Shown here: piece after piece, positions 26,797 to 36,012 of the stretch
Position numbering within the stretch: position 1 is the stretch's first letter
Layout of the letters: each line of letters opens with the position of its first letter
Source of the DNA: Dictyobacter kobayashii
GTDB taxonomy: Bacteria; Chloroflexota; Ktedonobacteria; Ktedonobacterales; Ktedonobacteraceae
Length of the DNA: 64,000 bases
Reading direction: 5' to 3'
Assembly: GCF_003967555.1 (NCBI RefSeq)
Contig: NZ_BIFS01000001.1
Span: 5,394,001-5,458,000 of the forward strand
The notes under the pieces: model-generated
Database searches by the model: none
What the model was told of the DNA's origin: nothing
What the model saw: only the letters and a program-made list of their open reading frames with translations
Program-made: the position numbers and the translations under genes

Positions 26797-28067
26797 TTAG
26801 AACTGTGCTTCCTCGGTTGAGCCTGCCATTGCGGTGGTTGAGGATTGGCCGGCCGCAATGACCTGTGTTACTTCATCGAAGTAGCCGGTGCCGACCTCGC
26901 GCTGGTGCTTGGTGGCGCTATAACCATATTGTTCCAGACCGAACTCTGCCTGCTGCAGGCTGGAGTAAGCGCTCATGCCCTGTTCAGCATATTCACGAGC
27001 CAGCTTGAACATGCTGTAATTGAGGGCGTGGAAGCCGGCCAGCGTAATAAACTGGAACTTGTAGCCCATCTTCCCGAGCTGCTGCTGGAAGGTACTGATG
27101 GTTGCTTCGTCCAGTTTCTGGCGCCAATTGAATGAAGGCGAGCAATTATAAGCCAGGAGCTTGCCGGGATAGCGCTCGTGAATGGTGTCTGCGAAGCGCT
27201 GTGCCTCCTGCAGATTTCGGAGGTCTCGCACCAGATCAGGTCGCAATAGGGGGCATATGCCAGCCCACGGGCAATGGCGGTGTCGAGTCCTGAGTGGATA
27301 CGATAGAAGCCCTCGGGTGTGCGCTCACCGGTCAGGAAGGGTTGATCAGCGGGATCGATATCTGAAGTGATCAACTGTGCTGCGTTGGCATCAGTGCGGG
27401 CAATTAAAATGGTGGGGACATTCATGATGTCGGCGGCCAGCCGGGCGGCGCTCAGATGCTTTATGGCTGTCTGGGTCGGGATCAAGACCTTGCCGCCCAT
27501 GTGGCCGCACTTTTTCTCGGAGGCCAGCTGGTCCTCAAAGTGTACGCCGGCTGCACCAGCCTCGATCATCGCCTTGGTCATTTCAAAGACGTTCAGCGGA
27601 CCACCGAAACCAGCTTCGCCATCGGCAATGATCGGTGCAAACCAATCTATCTTGTCGCCGCGTCCCTCGCTGTGCTGAATCTGGTCGGCTCGCTGCAGCG
27701 CCTGGTTGATCTTGCGCACAACCATCGGCACGCTATTGGATGGATACAGGCTCTGATCGGGATACATCTGCCCCGCCTGGTTGGCGTCGGCTGCTACCTG
27801 CCAGCCACTTAAATAGATGGCCTGTAAACCAGCCTTTACCTGCTGGACCGCCTGGTTGCCAGTCAGCGCACCCAGGGCCGCCACATATGGTTCAGACTGC
27901 AATAAGGACCAAAGACGCTCGGCGCCACGGCGCGCCAGCGTGTACTCGATGTGTAATGAGCCGCGCAGGCGCAGCACATCCTCAGCGCCATAATTGCGCT
28001 TTACACCCTGCCAACGTTCATCTCTTTCCCACTCATTTGTTAAATTGTCTGCCTGATGACCGTTCAT
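26797..28067 (-). CDS. aceA: Isocitrate lyase, frameshifted
   Basis: Cleaves isocitrate to succinate and glyoxylate, the first step of the glyoxylate bypass. The catalytic loop KKCGHMGGK is intact, and LYLSGWQVAADAN-type, APIIADGEAGFGG, HFEDQLASEKK and ARTDANAAQLI blocks are all present. Near 27223 one base is missing: before it the frame reads DLIWCETSE, after it NLQEAQRFADTIHERYPGK, which restores the family sequence SFNWRQKL and GFHALNYSMF. Restored length is 423 residues. ATG 28067 follows AGGAG. First gene of the aceA-aceB operon, divergent from a LysR regulator. Confidence 0.94.
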
Positions 28068-28372
28068 GTTGATCTCCTATTCTTTCTCGCAAATAGAAAA
28101 GTCTGCCTTAGAAAGCTTCGACTCTATTTACTGTGCCCTGAAGAAAGGATACCATTAAGAATTGCCGTAAATCTACACTTAAGCTTTCAATTTCGTGAAG
28201 TATTTGATAACCATTTGCTTATGTCAATCCCATTTTAACCCATCTTTACGCGCTAGTGATGTATGCGCAAAAATAGCTAGAAGGCGTATACGACGGGTTT
28301 CAGCTATGGAATTCTTGTGCAAAAGTGGCAATATGCAAGGCCATTTGAGTTGAAACTGGTGCATAATGGATC

Positions 28373-28402
28373 TTGACAGAGTTGAGAGACCATCTATATG
28401 CT
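28373..28402 (+). promoter_or_regulatory. Promoter of the LysR gene
   Basis: TTGACA (28373-28378), an 18-base spacer and TATGCT (28397-28402), 44 bases before the LysR start. The shared upstream region (28068-28372) between aceA and lysR also carries TATGCA and TGCATA in inverted order (near 28331 and 28360), a possible LysR-type site. That is only a suggestion. Confidence 0.45.
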
Positions 28403-28445
28403 ATATAACAATACACTTATCGAAATCGGTCAGGAGGAAGCGACG

Positions 28446-29341
28446 ATGCACCAGATGAATTTACATCGCCTGGCTACGTTCCAGGTGGTGGCCAAGCATT
28501 GCAGCTATAGTCGTGCCGCCGATGAACTGCACTTTAGCCAGCCAGCAGTCTCAGCGCAGATACGACAATTGGAGGATTCGTTAGGGGTTCGGCTCTTCGA
28601 TAAAATCGGGCACAAGACCCATCTGACGCCCGCTGGTGAGGAGCTTTATCGCTATAGCGAGAAGATTTTTGAGCTGATCGATGAGACCATTGAGACGATG
28701 GATACGTTGCGCAATCCTCACTATGGCCATCTGCGCGTGGGCGCGGATACTACGGTGGGCACGTATGTGGTGCCGCGCGTGCTGGGCAAGTTCCGCCAGC
28801 TCTATCCCAATGTCGAGATAACGCTGGAAGTGGTGAATCGTGGCTACCTGCTTGATGACCTGAGCCAGAACCGCGTGGACATGGTCATCATGGGCAAAAT
28901 TCCTACTGAGATGCCTGTCTTTGTGGCACCCTTTGCCCCCAATGAACTGGTCTTGATCGCGCCACCGACCCATCGCCTGGCTGGTTGTGTGCGCATCCCT
29001 TTGCCGAACTGGCGCGCGAACGCTTCCTGCTGCGTGAACCAGGCTCTGGCACCCGTACCTCGCTTGAACAGGCCTTCCAGAATGCTGGCTATCCGCTCCT
29101 GGTGAGCATGCAGATGGGAAACAACAGTGCTATCAAGCAAAGCGTCGCCGCTGGTCTCGGCATCGCCCTGATCTCGCGCGTCGCCATCGATATCGAGCTG
29201 GAAACCAACCGGCTTGTCATGCTTGATGCTGAGAGCTTCCCTATCATGCTACAATGGCGCCTTGTCCATCTCAAAGATAAAAATCTCTCAGCCACTGCGC
29301 GCGCCTTCAAACACTTCCTGCTCCAGAACAGCGAAATATAA
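28446..29341 (+). CDS. LysR family regulator, probable regulator of aceA-aceB, frameshifted
   Basis: A 298-residue LysR-type regulator. The winged helix-turn-helix is clear: LHRLATFQVVAKHCSYSRAA, FSQPAVSAQIRQLEDSLG, VRLFDKIGHKTHLTPAGEEL. The sensor half contains GTYVVPRVLGKFRQLYPNVE and LREPGSGTRTSLEQAF, like CbbR/CysL-type members. Around 28988 one base is missing in a G run; the sensor continues in the next frame with HPFAELARERFLLREPGS. ATG 28446 is preceded by AGGAGG. It is divergently transcribed from the glyoxylate-bypass operon 378 bases away, which by the usual LysR arrangement makes that operon its likely target. Confidence 0.85.
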
Positions 29342-29495
29342 TCGAATATCTTCATTTTAGAGCATTACATATATTGGGGACAAGGTCCAGGCCTATGGGA
29401 AGCGCATCTCTAGTTGCTTTTTTCCTTGCTTGCATGGGCGTGTAGTGATGCTCTACAATATATGCTGTAAGAGATTGTATGGATTGGAGAGATTT

Positions 29496-30650
29496 ATGGA
29501 GCATACGGGCCAGCATGAGGCGCGCCTGGCCAGGGCGCTGGTGGCATTGGAGGGATTGGCGGTCGGCGATGCATTCGGTGATCAGTTTTTTAAGCAGCGG
29601 GAACAGGCAGCTGAGCGCCTGGCGAATCGGACCCTGTTAGAGTCGCCGTGGCCCTATACGGATGATACGCAGATGGCGCTCTCGCTTGTCTCTATCCTGC
29701 GCCAGTATGGCTCTATTCAGCAGGATCAACTGGCGGCGAGCTTTGCGGAGCACTATGAAGGGTCCCGCGCTTACGGTCCTTCGATGCACTATTTGTTGCG
29801 TGCCATACGTGCCGGTAATCCCTGGCGCGAGGCGACGGCGCAACAATTTGCTGGCCAGGGCTCATTTGGCAACGGCGCAGCCATGCGTATCGCGCCCCTC
29901 GGAGCCTACTTTGCCGATGATCTGCAGGCCGTGATCGAGCAGGCCACTCTGGCGGCCGAGGTGACACATACCCATCCCGAAGCTATCGCTGGCAGCATCG
30001 CCGTTGCGCTGGCAACGGCCTATGCCTGGCAACTACGCCAATCCGGCCGCTTGCCAGAGCGCCCTGAATTTCTGGATCTGATCTTACCACACATCCCGAC
30101 CAGCGAAGTGCGCCGCAAAATCCGCTGGGCCCGCGACTTCTCGGCGGACATCGCCCTGGATGCCGTGGTCAATCAACTCGGGAACGGCAGCAAAATCTCG
30201 TCCCAGGACACCGTACCCTTCGTACTCTGGTGCGCAGGCGAATCCCTGAATGACTACCAGGAGGCCCTCTGGCTCACCGCCAGCGCCCTCGGCGACGTGG
30301 ACACAACCTGTGCCATGGTAGGTGGCATCGTCGCCACCTACACCGGCCCCACCGCCATCCCAACCGCCTGGCTCCAGGCCCGCGAACCCCTCCCTACCTG
30401 GCACCTGGCCCCCCGAAAAAGCAACAATAAAAGAGAATTGTACGTGCGGGGCTTGTCCCCGCTTAATCTTTTCCTGCATGAAAAAAGCAACAATAAAAGA
30501 GAATTGTACGTGCGGGGCTTGTCCCCGCTTAATCTTTTCCTGCATGAAAAAAGCAACAATAAAAGAGAATTGTACGTGCGGGGCTTGTCCCTGCTTAATC
30601 TTTTCTGCATGAAAAGAGGAAATAATAATTCTTTGCGCCAAATAAAATAG
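29496..30650 (+). CDS. ADP-ribosylglycohydrolase family protein with repeat-derived tail
   Basis: An all-helical DraG/ARH-type hydrolase of 384 residues in this frame. Metal-binding motifs are visible: YTDDTQMALSL near residue 52 and GDVDTTCAMVGG near residue 270, with GSFGNGAAMRIAPLGAYF between them. It should remove ADP-ribose from proteins or nucleic acids, or from a small molecule. The start at 29496 follows GGAGAG. From about residue 308 the protein is encoded by three in-frame 66-bp repeat units (22 residues each, containing ELYVRGLSPLNLF), so the last 75-80 residues come from a mobile repeat rather than the family. Confidence 0.88.
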   Translation: MEHTGQHEARLARALVALEGLAVGDAFGDQFFKQREQAAERLANRTLLESPWPYTDDTQMALSLVSILRQYGSIQQDQLAASFAEHYEGSRAYGPSMHYLLRAIRAGNPWREATAQQFAGQGSFGNGAAMRIAPLGAYFADDLQAVIEQATLAAEVTHTHPEAIAGSIAVALATAYAWQLRQSGRLPERPEFLDLILPHIPTSEVRRKIRWARDFSADIALDAVVNQLGNGSKISSQDTVPFVLWCAGESLNDYQEALWLTASALGDVDTTCAMVGGIVATYTGPTAIPTAWLQAREPLPTWHLAPRKSNNKRELYVRGLSPLNLFLHEKSNNKRELYVRGLSPLNLFLHEKSNNKRELYVRGLSLLNLFCMKRGNNNSLRQIK

Positions 30651-30736
30651 CTGCAAATCGATTTTATTGTTGCTTTTCGAGCGGAGGGGTTAAAAGCGGG
30701 TTCAAGCTCCGCACGTACAGATCGTTGTTCTTGTTG
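30422..30736. repeat. Family-1 element expanded to three tandem 66-bp arms
   Basis: The left arm (CAACAATAAAAGAGAATTGT, then the TACGTGCGGGGCTTG core) is repeated three times with starts at 30421, 30487 and 30553. The inverted right arm ends at 30736 with GTACAGATCGTTGTTCTTG. Other copies have one arm on each side, so this is an internally amplified version. The period, 66, is a multiple of three and keeps the host gene open. Confidence 0.85.
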
Positions 30737-30758
30737 CGCTCATTTCATGGCCAATTTT

Positions 30759-31562
30759 TTAGAGGAAGGCGCCGGGTAGTTGTTGCACGTCAACCGAGGT
30801 ACCCCATAACAGAGAGATAATTTGCTGTGCATGTTGCGTATCGCTGCTCGTCCAGAATTGCTCGCTACCACGTACCGGCTCTTTGTTTAACAATTCATGA
30901 GCCTCAAGTACGCGACGCAACTGAGATGCCACTGCTTCTCCTGTATCGATCAGCGTCACTTCTGGTCCGGCTATCTCTGAAATGAGTGGGCGTAGATGAG
31001 GATAATGCGTGGAGCCGAGAACGATGGTGTCGGCGCCCGCAGACAGTAGTGGCCTTACATAGCGCTCGACAAGGGCACGCGTTGGTGAACTTATGAGCTC
31101 GCCAGCCTCAATCTGCTCGACCAGCCCCGGAGCGGGTTGGATGATCACGTTGACATCTTGCCCGAAGCGTTCAAGCAGTGCCGCAAAGCGTGCGCTTTGA
31201 GAAGTCACAACCGTGACAAGTACACCAACAACACCCGTCTTAGTGGAGGCGACCGCCAATTTCAAAGCTGGCTCTACCGCGATAATCGGTACCGGAAAGG
31301 TTGAGCGGAGAAGATCCGCCGCCGCTGCTGTGGTTGTGTTGGATGCAATCACCAATGCCTTGGCGCCATGCTCGAGCAAGAAACGTGTAAGCGTGTGTGC
31401 ACGCTGCTGGACATACTCCAGTGACTTATCGCCGTAGGGTGCATGCGCTGAGTCAGCTATATAGAGCAAACGCTCCTGGGGAAGTGCCTTGCGAATGGCT
31501 TGCAGTACGGTTAAACCACCCATTCCTGAGTCGAAAACGCCGATTGGCGCAGAAGTGTCCAT
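30759..31562 (-). CDS. Glutamate racemase-like protein lacking both catalytic cysteines
   Basis: A 267-residue MurI-fold protein. All framework blocks are there: IGVFDSGMGGLTVLQAI, ADSAHAPYGDKS, VPIIAVEPALKLAV, GVLVTVVTSQS and HYPHLRPLI. In active MurI the two cysteines of ACNT and GCTH take and give the alpha proton. Here these motifs read ASNTTT and GSTHYP, both with Ser (codons TCC). Conventional racemase activity is therefore unlikely; it may be regulatory (for example gyrase-binding, known for some MurI) or catalyse a different reaction. It is not near other wall genes. Two independent Cys-to-Ser changes make sequence error unlikely. Confidence 0.85.
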   Translation of the reverse strand: MDTSAPIGVFDSGMGGLTVLQAIRKALPQERLLYIADSAHAPYGDKSLEYVQQRAHTLTRFLLEHGAKALVIASNTTTAAAADLLRSTFPVPIIAVEPALKLAVASTKTGVVGVLVTVVTSQSARFAALLERFGQDVNVIIQPAPGLVEQIEAGELISSPTRALVERYVRPLLSAGADTIVLGSTHYPHLRPLISEIAGPEVTLIDTGEAVASQLRRVLEAHELLNKEPVRGSEQFWTSSDTQHAQQIISLLWGTSVDVQQLPGAFL

Positions 31563-32040
31563 AAATTCAATGTCCTCTACATACGAAGATTTTTATCTTA
31601 ACTCTAATTTTATCATACCATCCCTTTCTTTCCCTTTAAGCAGACACATCTTCATGCGGGTCCGCTCCTGCACTCCTGCTATGCCTAAGCTAAATTCTGG
31701 AATAAAAAGTCAAGAAAGGCCAGCAAATTACGAACTGACTGGAATTTCAGCTTCCATTTGAGCCTTGAGGCTCATGAGCTGCTGCCGTATAGCATTCTCT
31801 CCACTTGTGACAAATGCGGGGAACCAGGGCCGTGGCTATTATTGATCCTATCTTTCCTGAACCAATCGATTGGGTATATGTCATGATGGTTTTTTCTTGC
31901 TGCGCCTGGAATGTCAGCAGATATTTTCTGAAAGATGAAGCTTCTCTCTGCGTGAATGCAAATAATGTGGGAGAAACGGATTTCGTGAAAGTCTCCGATA
32001 AACAAAAAGCAGACATGGATGAGGAAAAAGCCCAAAGAAA
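31563..32040. other. Gene-poor region
   Basis: About 480 bases without a credible intact gene. On the minus strand 31742-31838 could encode a short conserved-looking end (PWFPAFVTSGENAIRQQ to a stop), perhaps the remnant of a decayed gene, but I cannot name a family. Repeat material begins just after this region. Confidence 0.3.
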
Positions 32041-32590
32041 CACGACATGTACGTGCGGGTCTTGCCCCATATCGTTGAGATACGAAGAATTTGAGCTCAA
32101 ATATGGGATTGGAGCCTGCTCCTCCTTTTCCTTTCCTGTACGAAAAAGCGACAAGAAAGACGATGCACATAGGTTCGGGGGCTTGACCCCGATTGCCACC
32201 CCGGTAGGGTGGCCCGGTCTCTTCACCATACGGTTGCTTGTCTCTGAGACCTCGCGCCACGCGGTGCCCAAACACGGACCCACCTTTTGGCACCGCGTGG
32301 AGGTAGGGGTTATACGACGAGGTACTCAATCGCTGGGATACCGGGCCGCCGGCTCTGCGGAGGGCGGCAATCGGCCGCTGAGGGCCGAACCTATGAGCAT
32401 CGCCGTTGCTTGTTTCTGAGACCTCGGCCCACGCGGTGCCCAAATGCGGACCATGCATTTGGGCACCACGTGGAGGTAAGGGTCATATGACGAGGTACTC
32501 AATCGCTGGGATACCGGGCCGCTCTGCGGAGGGCGGCAATCGGCCGCTGAGGGCCGAACCTATGTGTATCGCTGTTCTTGCTGCCTGGTT
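32040..32590. repeat. Mixed repeat cluster: family-1 fragment and inverted family-2 units
   Basis: A family-1 core variant (GTACGTGCGGGTCTTGCCCC) lies at 32050. From about 32160 family-2 units follow in the opposite orientation to the 24.4-kb array: central hairpins occur near 32255-32305 and 32425-32475, each followed by GACGAGGTACTCAATCGCTG and the outer block ending GAACCTATG. The last unit lacks a few bases of the middle block. No gene is visible. Confidence 0.75.
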
Positions 32591-32599
32591 ACTCAATAA

Positions 32600-32735
32600 A
32601 AGGTATGAGGGCTCCCCAGCGGTACTTGCGCAATTCAAAAAGGAAGTTTTCACCAGGTTGGCTCAGGAGGCGCGGCCACAGGGTATTTATGAAACTCTGG
32701 GTTTCCGCCACATCTTAGCTGAGAAAAAGCTATGA
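32600..32735 (+). pseudogene. Possible C-terminal gene remnant
   Basis: The open frame leaving the repeat cluster ends with RYEGSPAVLAQFKKEVFTRL and AQEARPQGIYETLGFRHILA, a coding-like helical end resembling the C-terminus of small-molecule methyltransferases. The rest of such a gene is absent, so the repeat cluster may have replaced it. This assignment is tentative. Confidence 0.3.
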
Positions 32736-32789
32736 GCATCCACAACACCCATCCCCGTCGCGTATGTGCGTGGTCACGCTCGATCTGCA

Positions 32790-32837
32790 TTATATTACCC
32801 AGGAAATTCTCAGAAGAGAATTTCCTGGGTAATATAA
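32790..32837. terminator. Perfect 22-bp hairpin
   Basis: TTATATTACCCAGGAAATTC(TC) at 32790-32811 pairs perfectly with 32816-32837 around AGAA. It lies between the gene remnant ending at 32735 and the convergent TipAS gene ending at 32881. A stretch of A on the + side gives T residues on the minus strand only at a distance, so its role as a two-way terminator is likely but unproven. Confidence 0.55.
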
Positions 32838-32880
32838 TAAAAAAATTCATGGGTGCCGAAGGCGCGAAAGAGGGAATAAC

Positions 32881-33249
32881 TTATTTGCTGGCAGCTTCCA
32901 TGGCCTGGTTGGTATAGGCCAGCAACTTGCCCTCGGCCGGATCGATGGCCAGGAGGTCCTGGAGCGACTTTTCCTGGATGACCGCGAAATCCTCTCTGAA
33001 TTCCGCTGGATCGCCCACCAGCTCTGCTTTGAGGGCGACTAGCTTTGTTGCCAGCGGGCGCACGCGCTCATCGCTGGGAGCAAGGCCTTGCTCTAGATCG
33101 GCCCGCAACTGTGTGCGCAATTGTTCCCACTCCTCCAGGATTTGCGTTACCCGTTCGTATCCCAGCTGGCTTTGTCGGTTACTCAAATAGTCGAGTTGCT
33201 CCTGGGTATAGTATTGCGTGGGATTATACTCTTCCAACGGTTCAGACAT
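32881..33249 (-). CDS. Stand-alone TipAS-like domain protein
   Basis: A 122-residue helical protein whose sequence (ERVTQILEEWEQLRTQLRAD, EQGLAPSDERVRPLATKLVA, then FREDFAVIQEKSLQDLLA) resembles the TipAS drug-binding domain normally fused to a MerR DNA-binding head. Here the head is absent and the frame is complete from ATG 33249, which follows AAAGGAAAC. A full MerR-TipAS protein is encoded at 44783. The stand-alone form may bind a ligand or simply be a paralogue; no partner gene is adjacent. Confidence 0.6.
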   Translation of the reverse strand: MSEPLEEYNPTQYYTQEQLDYLSNRQSQLGYERVTQILEEWEQLRTQLRADLEQGLAPSDERVRPLATKLVALKAELVGDPAEFREDFAVIQEKSLQDLLAIDPAEGKLLAYTNQAMEAASK

Positions 33250-33488
33250 GTTTGTTTCCTTTCGTAGCGGCTACTCAGGTGACGCGGCGCTGATCGCTGA
33301 TCACGATCAGGCAGCCGTTCCTGGTGCTTATTAGGAGGGGTCTCCTCGGGATGATAAGTTATATTCAGTCAGGACTTTGATTTGTCCTGTCATTCATCTA
33401 AGATACCTTGAAACATGGTGAAGTTCAAGTGCTGATGTACAATCTATGCAAGTGATGCGTGCAACGGAATTTTTGTCTGGCTTTCCTC

Positions 33489-33531
33489 TTGACAAATGAC
33501 CCTTGGTCAGTACATAATTGACCCAGGGTCA
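33489..33531 (+). promoter_or_regulatory. TetR-type double operator with promoter
   Basis: Two 13-base palindromes, TGACCCTTGGTCA (33497-33509) and TGACCCAGGGTCA (33519-33531), share the pattern TGACC-N3-GGTCA and lie 22 bases apart, two helix turns. They overlap TTGACA (33489-33494) and TACATA (33511-33516). They lie just before the TetR gene, which suggests autorepression. Confidence 0.75.
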
Positions 33532-33571
33532 TTAATTATGACGATTGGACACCTGGATGGAGGGATAAGTG

Positions 33572-34246
33572 ATGGAGAAGCCGAGTATTAGAAGACGTGC
33601 GGTGCATGATGGACAGAAGGAGGAGCGTCGCCAGGCTATCCTGGCTACTGCCTGGCAATTGTTCCAGACAACATCCTATGAGGATGTGACGATTGCAGGG
33701 GTGGCGGAGGCGGCCGGACTGGCCAAGGGCACCATTTTTCTATATTTCAAGACGAAAGAGGCGCTCTTCCTGGCGTTGCTGGAGCAGCAACTGGCATCCT
33801 GGTTTGCCGCCGTCGATGCTGGATTGGTCGCGTTGCAGGATCAGGAGCCTATTCCGCAGATCAGCGCGCTGCTGTGCGAGCAGCTTGAGTCTCGTCCTGG
33901 TCTGACGCGGCTGCTGGCCATCTTGCACACGATTTTGGAGCGCAACATTAATCTCGATGAGGCGCTACGCTTCAAGTATATGCTCAAAGAGCATTTTGAG
34001 CATACCGGAGCCTTGCTGGAGCAGCGTCTGCCGTTTCTTCATACCGGCCAGGGGGCGCAGGTCTTGTTGCAGTGTGATGCCATGGTTATCGGTTTCTGGC
34101 ATCTGGCTGATCCCGCTCCCATTGTGCAGCAGGCCCTGCAACAACCTGACCTGCGTTTGTTCGAAGTTCGTTTTGCGGCCGAGTTATCCACCGCCATGCG
34201 AGCCTTGTTATATGGACTAGAAAAAGTTGCGCAGCCTCCTCGCTAG
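33572..34246 (+). CDS. TetR/AcrR family regulator
   Basis: A 224-residue regulator. The DNA-binding head is standard: RRQAILATAWQLFQTTSYED, VTIAGVAEAAGLAKGTIFLY, FKTKEALFLALLEQQ. The C-terminal helical domain binds an unknown ligand. ATG 33572 was chosen over the overlapping GTG 33569, with GGAGGG nine bases upstream. Its own promoter carries two TGACC-N3-GGTCA palindromes. The epimerase gene starts about 100 bases downstream on the same strand and is a plausible target. Confidence 0.88.
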   Translation: MEKPSIRRRAVHDGQKEERRQAILATAWQLFQTTSYEDVTIAGVAEAAGLAKGTIFLYFKTKEALFLALLEQQLASWFAAVDAGLVALQDQEPIPQISALLCEQLESRPGLTRLLAILHTILERNINLDEALRFKYMLKEHFEHTGALLEQRLPFLHTGQGAQVLLQCDAMVIGFWHLADPAPIVQQALQQPDLRLFEVRFAAELSTAMRALLYGLEKVAQPPR

Positions 34247-34350
34247 CTGGCGCGCAGCTTATAGTATCGCTGCTTAACAGTTTTAAAGCGTTTCGATAGA
34301 TAAATACAGGAAAAATTTGAGCATCATTAGTTAATCTGAAAGGGAAATAC

Positions 34351-35333
34351 ATGAAATACTTTGTCACCGGGGCCACCGGTTTCGTGGGTAGCCATGTTGT
34401 ACGCCAGCTTGTGGCAGCGGGCCATGAGGTGGTCGCGGTCGTGCGTAATCCTGCGAAGGCCCAGGAATTGGACAGGCTCGGGGTTGCCATTTTCCAGGGG
34501 ATGTGACCGACAAGGAGAGTATGCGCGAGCCTATGCGCGGTACGGACGGTGTCTTCCATATCGCGGGCTGGTACAAAATTGGCGTCAAGGACAAAAGCGC
34601 GGGCGAAAAAATCAATATCCAGGGCACTCGCAATGTGCTGGAGCTGATGCAGGAGCTTGGCATTAAGAAGGGCGTCTATACCAGTACGCTGGCCGTCAAC
34701 TCTGATACCCATGGACAAGAGGTCGATGAAAGCTACCACTTTACCGGACGACCCCTGAGTGAGTATGATCGCACCAAGTGGGTGGCCCACTATGAAGTTG
34801 CCGATCCTATGATTGCCGCTGGCTTGCCGCTCACCATTGTGATGCCGGGCGTCATCTATGGTCCGGAAGATACCAGCAGTGTGCGCACAACCTTTATCCA
34901 GTACCTGCAACGTAAATTGCCGCTCATCCCGGCTGGTACGACCTTTTCCTGGGCGCATGTGGAAGATATCGCCCGTGGCCATATTCTGGCCATGGAGCAG
35001 GGCAAGGTCGGCGAGAGCTATATTATCGCCGGGCCAACCCATTCGCTGGTCGATGCCATGCACATGGCCCAGATCATCACTGGCGTGCCTGCCCCCCGTA
35101 CCGTTGTCTCGCCCGGCATCATGAAAGCGCTGGCCGCCGTCATGGGTGTGGTTGAAAAGATTGTGCCTGTGCCCGATGATTACAGCTCTGAATACCTGCG
35201 CGTCAATGCCGGTGTCACCTATATCGGCACGAACGCCAAAGCCAGGCGCGACCTTGGTTACGAGCCACGCCCCCTCAAAGAAGGGCTGACCCAGACGCTC
35301 CAGTATGAAATGCAATTATTGGGGATGAAATAA
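34351..35333 (+). CDS. NAD-dependent epimerase/dehydratase (extended SDR), frameshifted
   Basis: An extended-type short-chain dehydrogenase, restored length 327 residues. It has the Rossmann start MKYFVTGATGFVGSHVVRQL, GTDGVFHIAGWYKIG, the active-site YDRTKWVAHY (YxxxK), and MPGVIYGPEDTSSV after it. This pattern recalls dihydroflavonol-4-reductase-like enzymes. One base is missing in the G run at 34498-34501: the frame stops at a TGA, and adding G gives FQGDVTDKESM. The start ATG 34351 follows AAAGGG. The substrate cannot be told. It probably belongs with the TetR gene upstream. Confidence 0.88.
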
Positions 35334-35486
35334 AACTGCCAGCTAGCAGTTCCGGCGTCGCCGCTAGATTGGCTATCGACGGACATATATATTATGATAG
35401 GTTTATGCTGAACAATTTCGTTGCGCCCCCGCGCCATATGACCGAGGAAAGAGGGGCGCGACGTTGGATAAAGGAAGGTAGCAACC

Positions 35487-35996
35487 ATGTCCTCTGAGAC
35501 CTATCACTGCTGGTATCCGGTACAGATCCGTTTTCGCGATTTAGATCCCCTGGCCCATGTGAATAATACCGTCTATTTTGTCTATCTGGAAGAGGCGCGC
35601 AGCTTTTATTTTGATCAGTTGCAGTCGTGGCGGCATGCGGATGAGACGCCGGTGCAGGAAGAGTCAGACGAACAGCACAATCCCCGCATCAAGACCGGGC
35701 CGCGCGGCTATCACTACGGCATGCTGGTCAAGGAGAATACCTGCACCTATTTGTTGCCCCTGGTGCGCACGGATCGTGCGGAGGTGGGCGTGAAGGTCGT
35801 GAAGATTGGACGGACCAGCTTTGTGATGGAGCATGAGATCCGTGATAGCACTGATCACAGTCGCATCTTTGCCACTGGCCGCTCGGTGCTGGTCTGGTGT
35901 AATTATCATACCGGCCGCCCACACCCCATCCCACCCGCGCTCCGCCAGGCCTTTGAGCAACTCGAGGGACTCTCCTCCACTACTAATAATCCCTAA
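35487..35996 (+). CDS. Acyl-CoA thioesterase, 4HBT hot-dog fold
   Basis: A 169-residue hot-dog thioesterase. The catalytic-helix block RFRDLDPLAHVNNTVYFVYL is typical of the 4-hydroxybenzoyl-CoA thioesterase/FadM/YbgC group: the Asp is the nucleophile or general base, and H-V-N-N lies next to the substrate tunnel. A later strand KVVKIGRTSFVMEHEI fits the sheet. An inserted stretch rich in Asp and Glu (DETPVQEESDEQHNP) is longer than in the standard enzymes. ATG 35487 follows AAGGAAGG. The likely substrate is an acyl-CoA thioester; which one is unknown. Confidence 0.85.
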   Translation: MSSETYHCWYPVQIRFRDLDPLAHVNNTVYFVYLEEARSFYFDQLQSWRHADETPVQEESDEQHNPRIKTGPRGYHYGMLVKENTCTYLLPLVRTDRAEVGVKVVKIGRTSFVMEHEIRDSTDHSRIFATGRSVLVWCNYHTGRPHPIPPALRQAFEQLEGLSSTTNNP

Positions 35997-36012
35997 ACAA
36001 ACCTTTTGTGTA

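Noticed and set aside
34086..35315. A 409-codon open frame on the minus strand
   Set aside because: It lies opposite a clear epimerase with intact Rossmann and YxxxK motifs and shows no family features of its own.
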